From assembly GCA_026545765.1 (NCBI GenBank), contig CM048843.1, positions 9,137,501-9,201,500 on the forward strand: a DNA stretch of 64,000 nt. The letters run 5' to 3'. This document shows positions 25,061 to 37,135 of this stretch, in pieces. Numbering within the stretch: position 1 is the stretch's first letter; the number at the start of each line of letters is the position of its first letter. This DNA comes from Plantago major. Its lineage: Eukaryota > Streptophyta > Magnoliopsida > Lamiales > Plantaginaceae. Position numbers and translations under genes: made by a program. The notes beneath the pieces are model-generated. The model was given only the letters and a program-made list of their open reading frames with translations. It did not search any database and was not told where the DNA came from.

Positions 25061-26630
25061 AATAGCGGTGAATTCAGTTCATGAGTTAAAATTATAGTAT
25101 TATTCTTAAAGTTGAGTTCCAATGTTGCAAATATAAAATTCTTTGAGTTGGTTCACACTCCGAATTGAGTTCCAAATTTGGAATCCTTTTTCCGAGCATT
25201 TTACCACAAAACGTGGTTTACTATTCAAATTAAAGTTTTCAAGCTGTAATTATCTCATTTTCAAAGTTGGTTTATACATCGAATTTAGTTGTCAAGTTCA
25301 AATTATGTACCCCATTCTTAGAGAATATTTTCATACATTGTGGTTTGACCTTTCAATAGAGTCCTAAAGTTGTAATTACCTTATTATTAGAGTTGGTCTG
25401 AGTTCCAAATGTGCAACTAACTTTTCCCAATAATGAGCTTTACCTTTCAATATAGTCTCCAAGTTATGATTATCACATTTTTGTAGTTGGTTTGCTCGTC
25501 AATTTGAGTTTTCAAGTTAGATTGACCACATTTTTATAGTTGAGTTTATGCTACCAATTGAGTCGAGTCCACAAGTTGGAAGTACCCTTTCTTTGAATAA
25601 GTTCTTCATATAGCATGGTTTAGTCTCCGAATGTAGTCCCCAAATTGTAATTATAACAATCTGAGAGTTTGTTTACCCCACGACTTGAGTTCTCAAATGA
25701 AATTATCATATTCTTAGAGTATTTTTACCACATAAAGTGACTTGTGTTTCTAATATAGTTTTACGTTTAAATGATTTCAATCGTAGAATATTTTTACCTT
25801 TTGAACAAAATTAATAATTTGGAATTATCTCATTGTTAGATTATTTTCAAATAGCATAGATCATTCTTGCATTAGAGTTCCCAAATTGAATTATATTATT
25901 CTTACAGTTAATGTTTTGCCATTCAAATGAAGTTCTCAATTAAGAATTACTTCATTCTTAAAGATGAGATTAATCTTTGAATTGAACTTCCAAGTTAAAA
26001 TTATCTCATTGTTAAAGTGTGTTTACCCTTTGAATTGAGTTCCTAAGAAATTTATGTATTTCTTCCAATAATTTTTTCATATAGTGTGGTTTACTATTCA
26101 AATAGAGTTCTCAAGTTGGATTTATCCCTTTTTAAGAGTTGCTTTTAACTTCAAATTGAGTTTTCAAATTGCAATGATCCCATTCTTAAAATTTTGTTTG
26201 CTTTCACGTTGAGCTCCCATGTAGGAACTATCTAATTCTAAAATTTGAGCTTACCATTCGAACTAAGTTTTCAAGTTTTTTTAATTTCATTGTTATAGTT
26301 GATTTGTCATACGAATTGATTTCCCTAGTTAGAATTATCCCATTTTTTTAGTTGAGTTTACTTTCGAATTAAGTTCTTGTGCTTGAATCATTCCTTCATT
26401 AGAATATTTTTCCCATATAATGTGGTTTATTATCCGAATAGAGTTTTCAAGTTGTAATTATCTCATTCTTATAGTTTATTGGACCTTGGAATTGAGTTCC
26501 CACGTTCGAATTATCTCATTTATAAAGTTGAATTTTACTTTTCGAGTTGAGGTCCCAAGTTTGGATTATCCCATTCATAATGTTTGTTTACAGCTCGAAT
26601 TGAGTTTCTAAATTGAATTATCTCTTACTT
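25060..26630. repeat. Decayed minisatellite, ~53-bp monomer
   Basis: About 1.6 kb built of diverged copies of a unit like CGAATTGAGTTCCCAAGTTG + AATTATCTCATTCTTA + GAGTTGGTTTACC. Near 26490-26600 adjacent copies are 53-55 bases apart. Some units carry an extra ATATAGTGTGGTTTAC segment, hinting at a longer composite period. No frame or known satellite is recognised. Confidence 0.75.
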
Positions 26631-26867
26631 AGCCATATCAGATTTTTCAAAACCGACCCTTGCTAAATGGTATTTTGTTTAGATTAGTACTCACAATTCA
26701 AACAATTACAAATGATTCCAAATTTATAATGTAGTTTGAAACTAATTACAACAAACCCAAAAAGTCAAAGATTATCTAATTTTATAATGATTTTTTCTAT
26801 TTTAACTTTTCTTTTATTCTTCTCTTATAATTTCAAATATTCAACACTTTTTTTCAATTTATATATT

Positions 26868-27280
26868 ATAATTGGTGTCTATGGATTTGGTTCGTCGCGA
26901 TGAATCCAAAAATATATTCAAAATATTTTTCGAAATTTTTCAGATAAAGTTATATAAGATCTAATAAAAACTACTCCCTCCATTTCGGAAAAATTGTTAC
27001 ATTTTACTATTCTGCGGTCAACTGTCTCCGCGTTTGACCACAATTTACTCTTAAACGATATTAATAAATAAATTATTAAAATTATATAATGAAAATTTAG
27101 TAATTAAATTTTTATTATATGATTTTATTAAATTATTTACTATTATCATTTATGAGTAATTTGTGGTCAAACTCGAACACAGTTGACCGGTCAAAGTCAA
27201 AATGTAACACTTTCTCTGAAATGGAGGGAGTACATATGTAGTGAACATACTAAAAATATAAATAGTGGAAGTTATAAAGT
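26868..27280. repeat. AT-rich family core split by a MITE
   Basis: Contains the ATTGGTGTCTATGGATTTG core at about 26871 and its downstream sequence up to AATAAAAACTA. It resumes after the MITE as TACATATGTAGTGAACATAC, as seen uninterrupted near 27510. Confidence 0.75.
26974..27230. mobile_element. Stowaway-like MITE
   Basis: A 257-bp element with ends CTCCCTCCATTTCGG and complementary GAAATGGAGGGAG, flanked by TA on both sides (26972-26973 and 27231-27232). TA target and CTCCCTCC ends are the signature of Stowaway (Tc1/mariner) MITEs. Inner inverted stretches around GTCAAAC and TTGACC are also present. Confidence 0.92.
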
Positions 27281-27411
27281 GCATTGCATTGTCAAGAATA
27301 AAATGGTCCATGACTTATTTTCCAAATTTAGAATTTACACAATCAATAGATCTCATTTAACAATTTAATTTTTTATTTTAATATATAAATAATTTATTTT
27401 ATTGATAATAA

Positions 27412-27545
27412 TATATAAGATTGGTGTCTATGGATTCGTCTTGTCGCGGTGAATCTAAATATATATTCAAAATATTTTTCGGAGTTTTGTAAATAAAGTT
27501 ATATGTGATTTAATAAAAACTATATATATAGTGAACATACAAAAA
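27412..27545. repeat. AT-rich family core, uninterrupted
   Basis: ATTGGTGTCTATGGATTCG at about 27420, then GAATCTAAATATAT, AATATTTTTCGGAG and TATAGTGAACATAC. This is a seventh copy of the core and shows the empty site for the neighbouring MITE. Confidence 0.8.
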
Positions 27546-28542
27546 ATATATGGTACACTTCTAAATTACTATTTTCTTTTTTATTTAATTTTGTGAATAA
27601 AACTCCATGAAATTCAAAGAGACATGCCACATAGGATTTTGCACGTGTGGCGTGCCTCTTTATTGTGATAGATCACCACTTTTATTATATATTTAGATAT
27701 ATATATGGATGGATGGATTGAAATAGTTTAAGCTAATAGTCAAAATAATGTTGATTAATTATAAACTGTACAATTCAATTGAAAATTGCATTACTTATCA
27801 GTGACGAAATTAAGAGTAAAATTGAGCGGGGCATAATTGAATACAATACCAACAATTTTCATGAGAACTAATAGATAACTTTTAGAATCATAAACAATCT
27901 TATTAAAGAAAATTAAAAATTGTTAACACCTATATTGAGTTTTCAAATAATTAAGAAAGTGTTTTTGTGTTTTTAAAGTAGAGAAAATATATATTATAAC
28001 TTCTGCTGCAACTTTTCTGAAAAATAGCAGGTAACCATATGAGTAGAGAAGCAATCATATAGTTGTGACTAATTTCTTTAAGCAGGTATTATCTTTTTTT
28101 CAATTAAAATTAACTAGCTAAACTATTTTTTCCAAACACTGGAACTTCTGCTCTTACAATTTTAAGTTGTTTTTTAAATAATATATTAAACACTATTGAC
28201 TATTGTTTAAAATCAACTTTTAACAAAAGCAATAAAAAAATCACTAGTAAAAGCATTTGCAAACACACGTGGTTGCTTTCAATATATGATCATAGAATTA
28301 TAAAAAAGACTATTTATAACAAGCGTAAAAGTCATCCCCCCGGATCATATAAGCAACCGATTGGATCACTTAAAACAGCTCTTAAAATAGAGCTAACTAT
28401 TATGTCGATCCCAAAATAAAATGTAAATTTTACTTTTTCTCGGTCGGACTCGATGTGGATAAAACAATTTTTGGTACACTACAATAAGACAGTGTTAGTT
28501 TAGGTACACTAGAACGACTATGTCCAATTTAGGTACATTACA
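27546..28542. other. Intergenic; tandem motif at right end
   Basis: No gene supported. At about 28470-28560 a ~30-bp motif (TTTAGGTACACTA...ATGTCCAA) repeats about three times and leads into the first foldback. It probably belongs to that element's end. Confidence 0.5.
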
Positions 28543-29440
28543 ACAACACATGTCCAATTGAGGTACTCTAGGCAATTTTACAGCATTTACTCGATTTTGA
28601 CCGGCGAATTTATTTTTTTATTTTTTTCAAAATATCAGGATACGTGTCAAGCTCATATTAATTCTGAATTTTAAATTTAAAAAAATCGTAAAAGCATTTT
28701 TAATAATTCAAAAAAATATATAAAAATAAGAAAAGTAATTAAAATTTATAAAATATCAAAAATAAAATAAAATTCATTTATTCTAAAAATAAATAAAAAA
28801 AGTAATAAAAAATTCAAAAGGTTTAAATTTTTTAAAAAATATAAAAATATTTTTTAATAATCAGAAAGAAAATATAAATAATAAAGGTAATATAAAATTA
28901 TTAAATATTAAAAATATAATATAAATAAAATAAATTTTAATTTTTTTAATTAATAAAAAATAAATAATAAAAGACTAAAAAATCGACAAAACGAAATGTT
29001 CATTCTATGTAACAATTACCCGCAATTGAGATGAATCCTAACCTCCAAATTCACATATCCATACTTAATTAACAACAAATTCGGGCCTTCCAACCAAAAT
29101 TTGGACCCGCAATTTATATATATTTTTCTGACTATTAAAAATATTTATACAATTTTTTTCAAAATTTAAAGCCCTTTTGAATTGTTTTTTCTATAATATT
29201 TTACAATAAAATAATTTTATTTTATTTTTGACATTTTATATTTTATAATTAAGTTTCTTATTTTTATATATTTTTCTGAATTATTAAAAATGCTTTTATG
29301 ATTTTTTTTAAAATTTAAAATCCAGAATTAATATGAGCTTGACACGTGTCCTGATAATTTGGAAAAAAAGTCAAATTCGCCGATCAAAATCGAGTCAATG
29401 CCGGAAAATTGCTCGGAGTACCTCAATTGGACAGGTGTTG
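28543..29440. mobile_element. Foldback element 1 (AT-rich long inverted repeat)
   Basis: CAACACATGTCCAATTGAGG at the left is mirrored by CCTCAATTGGACAGGTGTTG at the right. The arms, about 28543-28895 and 29105-29440, match through GATTTTGACCGGCGAATTT, ATACGTGTCAAGCTCATATT and long AT-rich stretches, with a ~200-bp loop. The left side continues into tandem GGTACATTACAACAACACA units that have no counterpart on the right, where foldback 2 begins at once. No protein is encoded. Confidence 0.8.
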
Positions 29441-30243
29441 AAACCGGCCATTTCAAGAACTGGCCAGTTTTAAAACGGGCCAGTTCTTCATCCGCAGATT
29501 TTTTCTTTTTCCATTTTTTTGAGTGTCTAAACGTCGACATTTGGACATGGTTCCTTCTTGAAAGTTGTAGATCTTGGTCTTATCTACGCGTGGACACCAG
29601 GATCATGTCAATCGGAGTTCATATGAAAAATTTATGGCCAAAATGCCAAGGCTGCTCCATCGTAGTTCGAATTTCGCGCACTTTCACTTAAACGGCTCTA
29701 AAATATTCGTCCGAACTCCGAATCCACTTCCGTCTCGACTGATCAATACCGTTTTCAACCACCTTTTAGATCATGGAACTTTCATGCGTTAATATGCACT
29801 GGTTTTATCTTGTTTCAATGCGTTTTCACCAAACACCTACAAAACAAACAAAACACGAAAACGTAACAAAAAAACTAATAAAACTCATAGAAAATATACT
29901 TCAAAGTTCTAATACCTGAAATTTGGTTGAAAAAGGAGTTGATCGGTCGAAACGGAAGTGAATTCGGAGTTCGGACGAATATTTTTAAGTCGTTTAAGTG
30001 AAAGCGCGCGAAATTCGAACTACGATGGAGCAGCCTTGGAATTTTGGCCATAAATTTCTCATATGAACTCTGATTTACCTGATCTTGGTGTACGCGTATA
30101 TAAGACCACGATCTACAACTTTCAAGAAGGAACCATGTCCAAATTTAGACGTTTAGACACTCAAAAAGAAGGAAAAAGAAACAATCTGCGGATGAAGAAC
30201 TGGCCGATTTTAAAACCGGCCAGTTCTTGAAATGGACGGTTTT
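29440..30243. mobile_element. Foldback element 2 (long inverted repeat)
   Basis: Arms of about 310-330 bp (29440-29770 and 29930-30243) are inverted copies. CCATTTCAAGAACTGGCC, GTAGTTCGAATTTCGCGC and CTCCGAATCCACTTCCGT on the left match their complements on the right. Each outer end holds a small palindrome (GAACTGGCC...GGCCAGTTC). The structure abuts foldback 1 on the left and a partial gypsy LTR on the right. A transcript would form a long hairpin. No transposase is present. Mutator-like long-TIR or foldback class is possible, but I see no target duplication. Confidence 0.85.
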
Positions 30244-31325
30244 AAAACATTCAATCCAATTCAACCAAACGTTATTTGAAAATCTTTGAACTAGAGTAAT
30301 CGTGGGTCGTCAATCCACGATCCTTAGCCAAAATGTTTTAGAGAATCTTTGAACTAGCTTATTGGATTTAAAGGTTTTTACGAAGATCTTTGAACTAGCC
30401 TAACCTAAATGAACGATTTCAAACCCTAGAAGTGAATACGCAAGGCTATCACACAAATACCATGTTCGGAGTGATTTAGCTACTCATAATCGAAGCAAGG
30501 ATGAAAGAATACAAGATATTGATTATGATTAGCACAACCAAAATGATAATCGCTTGCAAGCTTAAGCAATTCAACAAACTAAGCAAGAACGAATTGAATA
30601 AGATTAAACAATAGAGATTTACCACAAATAATCAGGAATTCGATATCAATCCTTCGTTGAACAAGCAAAACCAAGCTCCAAAATTGTCAAAGTATGATGA
30701 TAGTTTTTTCTATGAACTAGGTTAAAAGAAGTATGAAAAAAGAGAAAAACAAGTTCTAAGCTAATAAGGAAAACTAATTCTGAGCCTGCGTGTCTTGCCG
30801 CGGCGAGCTTTCTTTTGTCGATTATATATCCCGCTCGCAAAATCTCGCCGCGGCGGACCGAATTCCTCGCCGTGGCAAGCATCTTCCTTCAAAACAGGGG
30901 AGCCACTCGCAAAATCTCGCTGCCGCGGCGAGCCTTCTTTATCGCAATATATATAGCTCTCGCATAATTTCTCCGCGGCGAGCTTCAATCTTCAAACAAA
31001 GGTTCCACTCGCAAAATCTCGCCGCCGCGGCGAGCCTTCTTTATCGCAATATATATAGCTCTCGCATAATTTCTCCGCGGTGAGCTTCAATCTTCAAACA
31101 AAGGTTCCACTCGCAAAATCTCGCTGCGGCGGACCGAATTCCTCGCCGCGGCAAGCTATGCTAAACTTCTTGTCCTCATTTAGCTCAAAAGACATCAAAT
31201 CCTGCAAAATGTAAATAAACCACCAAAGCATAAAAAACGTACAAAAAACACTAAAAAACCATAACCGAAGACCAACAAAGACCGCTAAAAAGGACCCAAT
31301 GAGACTCTAAATTATCGTCTCATCA
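30244..31325 (-). repeat. Partial 3' LTR of the gypsy element
   Basis: Matches 37430-38381 from AAAACATTCAATCC to the end CGTCTCATCA (TGATGAGACG in sense). It contains a ~100-bp tandem duplication (30917-31016 and 31018-31117) and many CGCCGCGGCG palindromes. The outer part of the LTR is not found; foldback 2 lies there instead. Confidence 0.88.
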
Positions 31326-32694
31326 AACTCCCCAAACCGAACATTTGCTCGTCCTCGAGCAAACACACAACAAAATAAAAACGACTAGACTCTAAACATC
31401 GACACACAAGAACACATAAACGAGTCAGACTTCCAAGTGACCGAACTCTACCATTGTAAGCGTTAAGTTCACAAGATGCAAAAGGTTTGCACTCAACCAA
31501 CCTTGACAGAAATAGTGCACAAAAAATCCCGTAAGAGAGTTTCTCAAGTAAATAGCACTTAAGTCGAACTCTCCAATCCCTCAAAAGGAAATCCTACACA
31601 TCTCTCTCTCACACTCTGGAAGTGTCCAGTAGGTTAATCACTCAACGAACGATAAGAGAAAAGGAAGGTGACTTTCGTCACAAAGGTGTCTCAAATACCT
31701 CATGCAATGTACTCAATCAATTAAGTCAGAAGGGACTTTCCCTTGCGCACATAAACTTGTCGGAGCATACAACCAAACTTCCATATCACCACATATTTGC
31801 ATACAATAAATTAGATGCTAATCAATTTGGCCACTATGGACTCTTTTAGTCTCACTTTTTTGGTAGTGTCTGTTTTACCGAAGTCCGCACTTTTCTGCGT
31901 GTCAGTTTGGTATACGTGCCATCAACCCTCACGGTCATATGGCTTTTTAAGACCACGCCGGTATATAGGTAGTATCTGAAACACGCCTAATATGACTACG
32001 GTGGTGACAAGCACCACAAATACACTCCAGGACGAATCAACTAATCAGGGGAAGTAATACATGTTACAAAAAATAAATAATAAACATGTCAACACAACAT
32101 ATTTCTTCTCCCCAAACCGGTTCTTCGCAATGTACTGGCTTTTGATAAAATGAAACATGAAGAGCATGCCGTTCGTCATACTTAACTTAACTGAGTACAC
32201 ATGAGAATGAAAAGGCGCAAACAAGAGGGTTTGCACTCCGAAAGGATCACACAAGTGCCGGTACAATATTTTTGCATCGGCTTAAATCTCTAACCGGCTT
32301 TTTGGACTAAAGAGTTAAGCAGACTTGCTATTTACAGGAGAAACAAACTTATGGCTTTTAAATCCACTATACCACCTCAGTTAAGTATTATGCAAAACAT
32401 AAGCAGCAAGCAAATTTAACAATCAAAGTAGAATCTTTCATAACTTGGAAGAACGACTCACGAAAGACTCTAGAGGATAAGAGAAAAACGGCCGGAAAAG
32501 AAAAATGGCCAAAACATACATAAAGTAAAGGACGAAAGACTCTAGAGACTCAGAAAATAGAGAAAATGCAGGTAAGACACTAGAGAGCACAGTCCCCCTC
32601 CCCAAACCTAAACTCAAGCATGTCCTCAAGCGTAGAGTGAAAGAGAAAAGAGAGTGAGAGCTATAGTGGCTTGCCTGCTGGTGTACCTTTATAG
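31326..32694 (-). other. Gypsy 3' untranslated region with repeated polypurine-like tracts
   Basis: No frame supported. On the minus strand GGTTTGGGGAG-type tracts occur at 31326-31338 (the true site next to the LTR), about 32110-32120 and about 32595-32606. Two are near a GAGGACRWGC-like motif. Athila/Tat elements are known for long 3' regions with such tracts. Confidence 0.65.
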
Positions 32695-33960
32695 TCATGT
32701 ACTAGACTCACCCAGGACAACCTCTTCACCCGGGCGCTCTGTAAAGCCTTCCAGATATGGATTAACCCGCTGTCCATTGACCTTGAAGGTGGATCCACCA
32801 CTTGTGTTCAAGAGTTCGACAGCACCATGTGGTGCCACTTGAATGTTTTCGTATGGTCCATCCCATCGAGAGTGCAGCTTCCTTGGAAATAGTTTCAGGC
32901 GAGAGTTAAAGAGTAAAACTTTCATACCTGGGGTTAAATCCTTACGGATTATGCCCTTATCATGATACTCCTTAGTTTTGGCCTTATAGATCTTAGCATT
33001 CTCGAAAGCAGTGTTCCGGAGTTCTTCCAGTTCTGAGAGCTGCAGTATACGCTCTTTGCCAGCTGCATCCAAATCAAGGTTCAGGACTTTAATTACCCAT
33101 CCTGCCCTGTGCTCGAGCTCTACCGGTAGGTGGCAAGCTTTCCCATAGACTAGCCTATAAGGTGTGGTGCCTATAACAGTTTTATAGCTCGTGCGGTATG
33201 CCCACAAGGCGTCGTTGAGCTTGTACGACCAGTCTTTTCGGCTAGGCTTCACCACCCTCTCAAGTATACTCTTAATCTACCGGTTACTAAGCTCTACTTG
33301 GCCAGAAGTCTGAGGGTGATATGTTGTAGCAACCCGGTAATGCACTCCATACTTTGTTAACAGATTAGCAAAGGAGCGGTTGATGAAGTGGGAGCCACCA
33401 TCACTGATTACTACCCTGGGGGTGCCAAACCTGCAAAGAATATTCTTGGCAAGAAAAGAGACAACAACTTTGGAATCATTAGTCTTGGTGGGAATTGCTT
33501 CCACCCACTTAGTCACATAATCGACAGCAACCAGTATATATTCAAAGCCATTACTCTTGGGGAAGGGTCCCATAAAGTCGATGCCCCATACATCAAAAGG
33601 TTCAACAACAAGATTACTTGTGAGGGGCATCTCATTCCGCTTGCCTATATTGCCACTTCGCTGACAGGCATCACAACTAACACATAATTTGTGGGCATCT
33701 TTAAAAAGAGAGGGCTAGAAAAAACCTGATTGAAGAACCTTCAAGGCAGTTTTCTTCCCGCTATAGTGCCCACCGCACTGCATGGGGTGGCAGAATGCAA
33801 GTATGCTTCCAATCTCATCTTCCGGTACACAACGCCGCATCACGCCATCATTGCCCAGCTTGAGCAGGTATGGATCATCCCAAAAGTAGCTCCTGCAGCG
33901 AATGGCAAAATTCTTCTTTTCCTGCGAAGTCATGTTAGTAGTAAACAAACCTGTGGCCTT
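32695..33960 (-). pseudogene. Gypsy integrase region (fossil part)
   Basis: Segments carry the zinc-binding part (CHPMQCGGHYSGKKT, 33715-33948), the catalytic core ([34 protein letters not shown], 33277-33630) and the C-terminal part ([31 protein letters not shown], 32695-33255). No chromodomain is seen at the end, in keeping with Athila/Tat. The part is broken. Confidence 0.87.
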
Positions 33961-34142
33961 AAAATTAATAATGTCGGCAAACCAAGGTTCTAAACTAACA
34001 GAGAATAAATGCTCATCAGGGAGATCATCAGGAATGGGGGGGAGATGGCGCCAGGATTAATCCTGGATAGGTGATCTGCCACTAAGTTATCCTTGCCACA
34101 CTTGTAAACTATCTCACACTCAAACTCTTGCAGCATCAGGAC

Positions 34143-34640
34143 TCAGCGAATAAGGCGAGGCTTAGAATCGCTTTTGGCCATAAGGTGGCGATTTGCTGCA
34201 TGGTCGGTATGCACTATTACCTTGAAACCCTTCAAATACGACCTGAATTTATCCAGGGGGAATATGACTGCCATCAATTCTTTCTCAGTGGTAGTGTAAT
34301 TGACCTGTGCACCATTTAGAGTTTTGTTGGCATAGTAAATCACATGGAAATGCCTATCGACTCTTTGTCCTAGAACAGTGCCTATAGCATAATCAGAAGC
34401 ATCTCACATAATCTCGAAAGGTAAAGACCAATCAGTTGCCATAACAATAGGGGCGGAAACAAGTTTTTTTTTTCCAGGATATTAAAGGCTTCCATGCACT
34501 TATCATCGAAAACAAAAGGCACATCTTTCACCAGCAAGTTACTAAGGCACTTAGCAATTTTTAAAAAATCCTGGATGAACCTCCTATGGAATCCAACATG
34601 TCCTAGAAAAGATTGTAACTCTTTCACACAAGTGGGTGGG
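34143..34640 (-). pseudogene. Gypsy RNase H and connection region (fossil part)
   Basis: Segments read LQSFLGHVGFHRRFI (34382-34627) and MIYYANKTLNGAQVNYTTTE, VIVHTDHAANRHL (34143-34343). These are the reverse-transcriptase connection and RNase H motifs of plant gypsy elements. The part is broken. Confidence 0.83.
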
Positions 34641-34781
34641 GGAGTTTCACTATAACATCAAGTTTAGCTCTATCTACTTCAATCCCCCGCTTAGAAACCA
34701 CATGCCCTAGAACAATACCTTCTCGCACCATAAAGTGACTTTTTTCCCAACTAAGGTTCAGATTACACTCTATGCAACGTT

Positions 34782-35945
34782 TCAAGACTTTATCAAGCTT
34801 ACCAAGGCAGTCGGTGACGAGTCACCAAAGAGAGAGAAGTCATCCATAAATACCTCAATGAAATCCTGCACCATGTCAGAGAAGATAGAGAGCATGCACC
34901 TTTGGAAAGTTGTCGGAGCGTTGCATAAGCCAAAAGGCATCCTGCGATAGGCGAAGGTGCCATATGGGCAGGTGAAGGTGGTCTTCTCTTGGTCCTCCTG
35001 TGCTATGGGAATCTGAAAGAAACCTGAAAGACCATCCAAAAAACAATAGAGCTCGCGCCCCGCAAGGCGGTTTAGCATCTCATCAATAAAGGGTAGGGGA
35101 AAGTGGTCCTTCTTAGTGGCAGCATTCAATCTCCTATAATCTATGCAAACACGCCACCCTGTGGTTTTCCTAACAGGAACCTCTATCCCTTTCTCATTGG
35201 TCTCAACAGTTACTCCAGATTTTTTCGGGACAACATGCACAGGGCTTACCCATCGACTATCAGCTATAAAGTAGATCATATCATGTTCTAACAGCTTAAG
35301 TACCTCGGTTTTAACTACGTCTTGCATGACAGGGTTAAGCCTACGCTGAGGTTGCCTAACAGGTTTGGCGTCATCTTCAAGGCTAATCCTATGGGTGCAC
35401 CTAGTCGCGCTAATGCCCTTAATGTCATCAATCCCCCACCCTATGGCTTCGGAGTTCTCTCTCAAAAGCTCTACTAGCCTATTCTCTTCTTCCTCTTGCA
35501 ATTTTGAAGAGATTATCACAGGTTTAGTGTTGTTTTCTCCTAGGAAAGCGTATTTAAAATGGGACGAGAGCTCCTTAAGGTCGGGTTTAGGTGGTTCGAT
35601 TTCCCCAGTGTTTCCACCAAGGTGATGGATTTCCTCACCGGGGTCGACTTCAGCCGAGTCGAGCATGCAGACTATCTCACTACTCTCCTCACAAAGCATA
35701 TCCTCATCAGAACTAAGAGTTAAAGCTGCTTCTAGCTTATCATCAGTTAACGTAGCTAGGTAAGTAGCATGCACACAATCATCAATAATATCATCAAACT
35801 CGGTATTCACTTCAGAAATTAGATTACATTCTTCCACTGAGTAGGTGTCAGAATTACCTGTCGGTCGTGTTGCATCCTTGCTGATCTTGTTGCCTCCAAT
35901 TTCCATGGTAATCTTCCCTTCCGCTACGTTGACCTGCAGCTTCAC
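34782..35945 (-). pseudogene. Gypsy reverse transcriptase region (fossil part)
   Basis: Contains WVSPVHVVPKKSG, WRVCIDYRRLNAATKKDHFP, MPFGLCNAPTTFQR and the catalytic FMDDFS. These are diagnostic of Ty3-gypsy (RVT_1), here of Athila/Tat type. An acidic linker from protease precedes it. Confidence 0.9.
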
Positions 35946-36073
35946 TATTTACATGAAGGGTGTTCCCAAAAGGATCACATGGTCCTTACTACTAGTGCCT
36001 GATCCACTGGGCGGTAATACCACGAAATCTACTGGTACCAGGAAAGTGTCCACTCTGACCAGTGCATCACGAA

Positions 36074-36571
36074 TCACTCCCAGGGGGCGCTGATGCTCCT
36101 GTCGGCTAGTTGCAGGGTCATGTTTACCGGTGCCAGTTCCCCCAAACCCATCTCCTGATAAAGAGCATGGGTGATAAGATTGATGTTGGCTCCCAGATCA
36201 AGCATTCCTTTTGCTATCTTCCCATTTTCCATCTGCATATCAATCACAAAGCTCCCTGGATCCTGTTGTTTCACTGGTAAGCCAACCACTGAATTAGTTG
36301 TTTCCGGTAGAACTAGCTTTTCGTTGGCCAAATACTTCCTCTTACTCGCATTGAGATCATTGAAGAACTTGGAGTAGGAGGGGACATTATCAATCAGGTC
36401 CAGGAGTGGGATGTTCACATTCACCTTTGAGAGCATGGCCAAAATGGCTTTGAATTTGCTGTCATCCTTGGGTTTCTTGATTATACTTGGATATGGCAGT
36501 TCTTTGCTGATCGGGGGTCCAAGTGGATGGTAAGGGTTATCAGATTTATGAAGCACCCCCGTGCGTATCAC
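36074..36571 (-). pseudogene. Gypsy protease region (fossil part)
   Basis: Reads AILAMLSKVNVNIPLLD and then DLGANINLI, the aspartic protease active-site context (D-L-G-A in this branch). Confidence 0.78.
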
Positions 36572-36598
36572 CGGCTAGTTGGCTTTTTCCGTCAAGGG

Positions 36599-37075
36599 TT
36601 AGTCTTCCCCAGTGAGGTTGACTACTGGGGCATCTGGGGCATGTGTCTGTGGTTCTAGTTCCGGCCTTTGGATCACTTTTCCACTTCGAAGTACTGTGGT
36701 TGTCTGAACTTCCTCCTCCTCGGTTTCCTCATCACCGAACTCAGTACTTGCCAGAAACCTGACTAGTTGGTCAGTAAAATCCTCTATCCTGCTTACCATT
36801 CCTTCTATCTGTTTTCTAGTCCTTTCTTGCCCTTCCATCACAAGACTCATGTATTTTTCATCATGGGCAATCAAAGCTAGCAGAGTACTATCGCTGAATG
36901 CACTAGCTTCCCGTTGCACCTCTAGACTATTCGATATCTTCATAATGTGTGGTCCTGATAGCGCCGCGCTGGGTGCGTAGTAACCAGGAAAGCACTCCAT
37001 ACCTGAACTAGAATAACAAGAACTCAACTGTTGTTTAGTTTCTGTTAGTCCAAATAAAATGAATTCACGCCTCAA
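36599..37075 (-). pseudogene. Gypsy gag-related region (fossil part)
   Basis: Reads QIEGMVSRIEDFTDQLVRFLAS and a Glu-rich stretch then TVLRSGKVI, a motif found near the gag/protease boundary of plant gypsy elements. It is shorter than a complete gag of this family. Confidence 0.55.
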
Positions 37076-37113
37076 GTAACCAATTGGCCTTCAGTGCTAC
37101 GGTAGGGATTGAT

Positions 37114-37132
37114 TCCCCGGCAGCAGCGCCAA
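37114..37132 (-). other. Gypsy primer-binding site
   Basis: On the minus strand TGGCGCTGCTGCCGGGGA follows the LTR end TATCA after a short spacer. It resembles the TGGCGCCGTTGCCGGGGA site of Athila/Tat elements. Confidence 0.8.
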
Positions 37133-37135
37133 ATT

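Noticed and set aside
30790-31083. Repeat protein frame with SQNLAAA units
   Set aside because: It is a translation of the ~100-bp tandem duplication in the gypsy LTR and is not conserved in the partner LTR.
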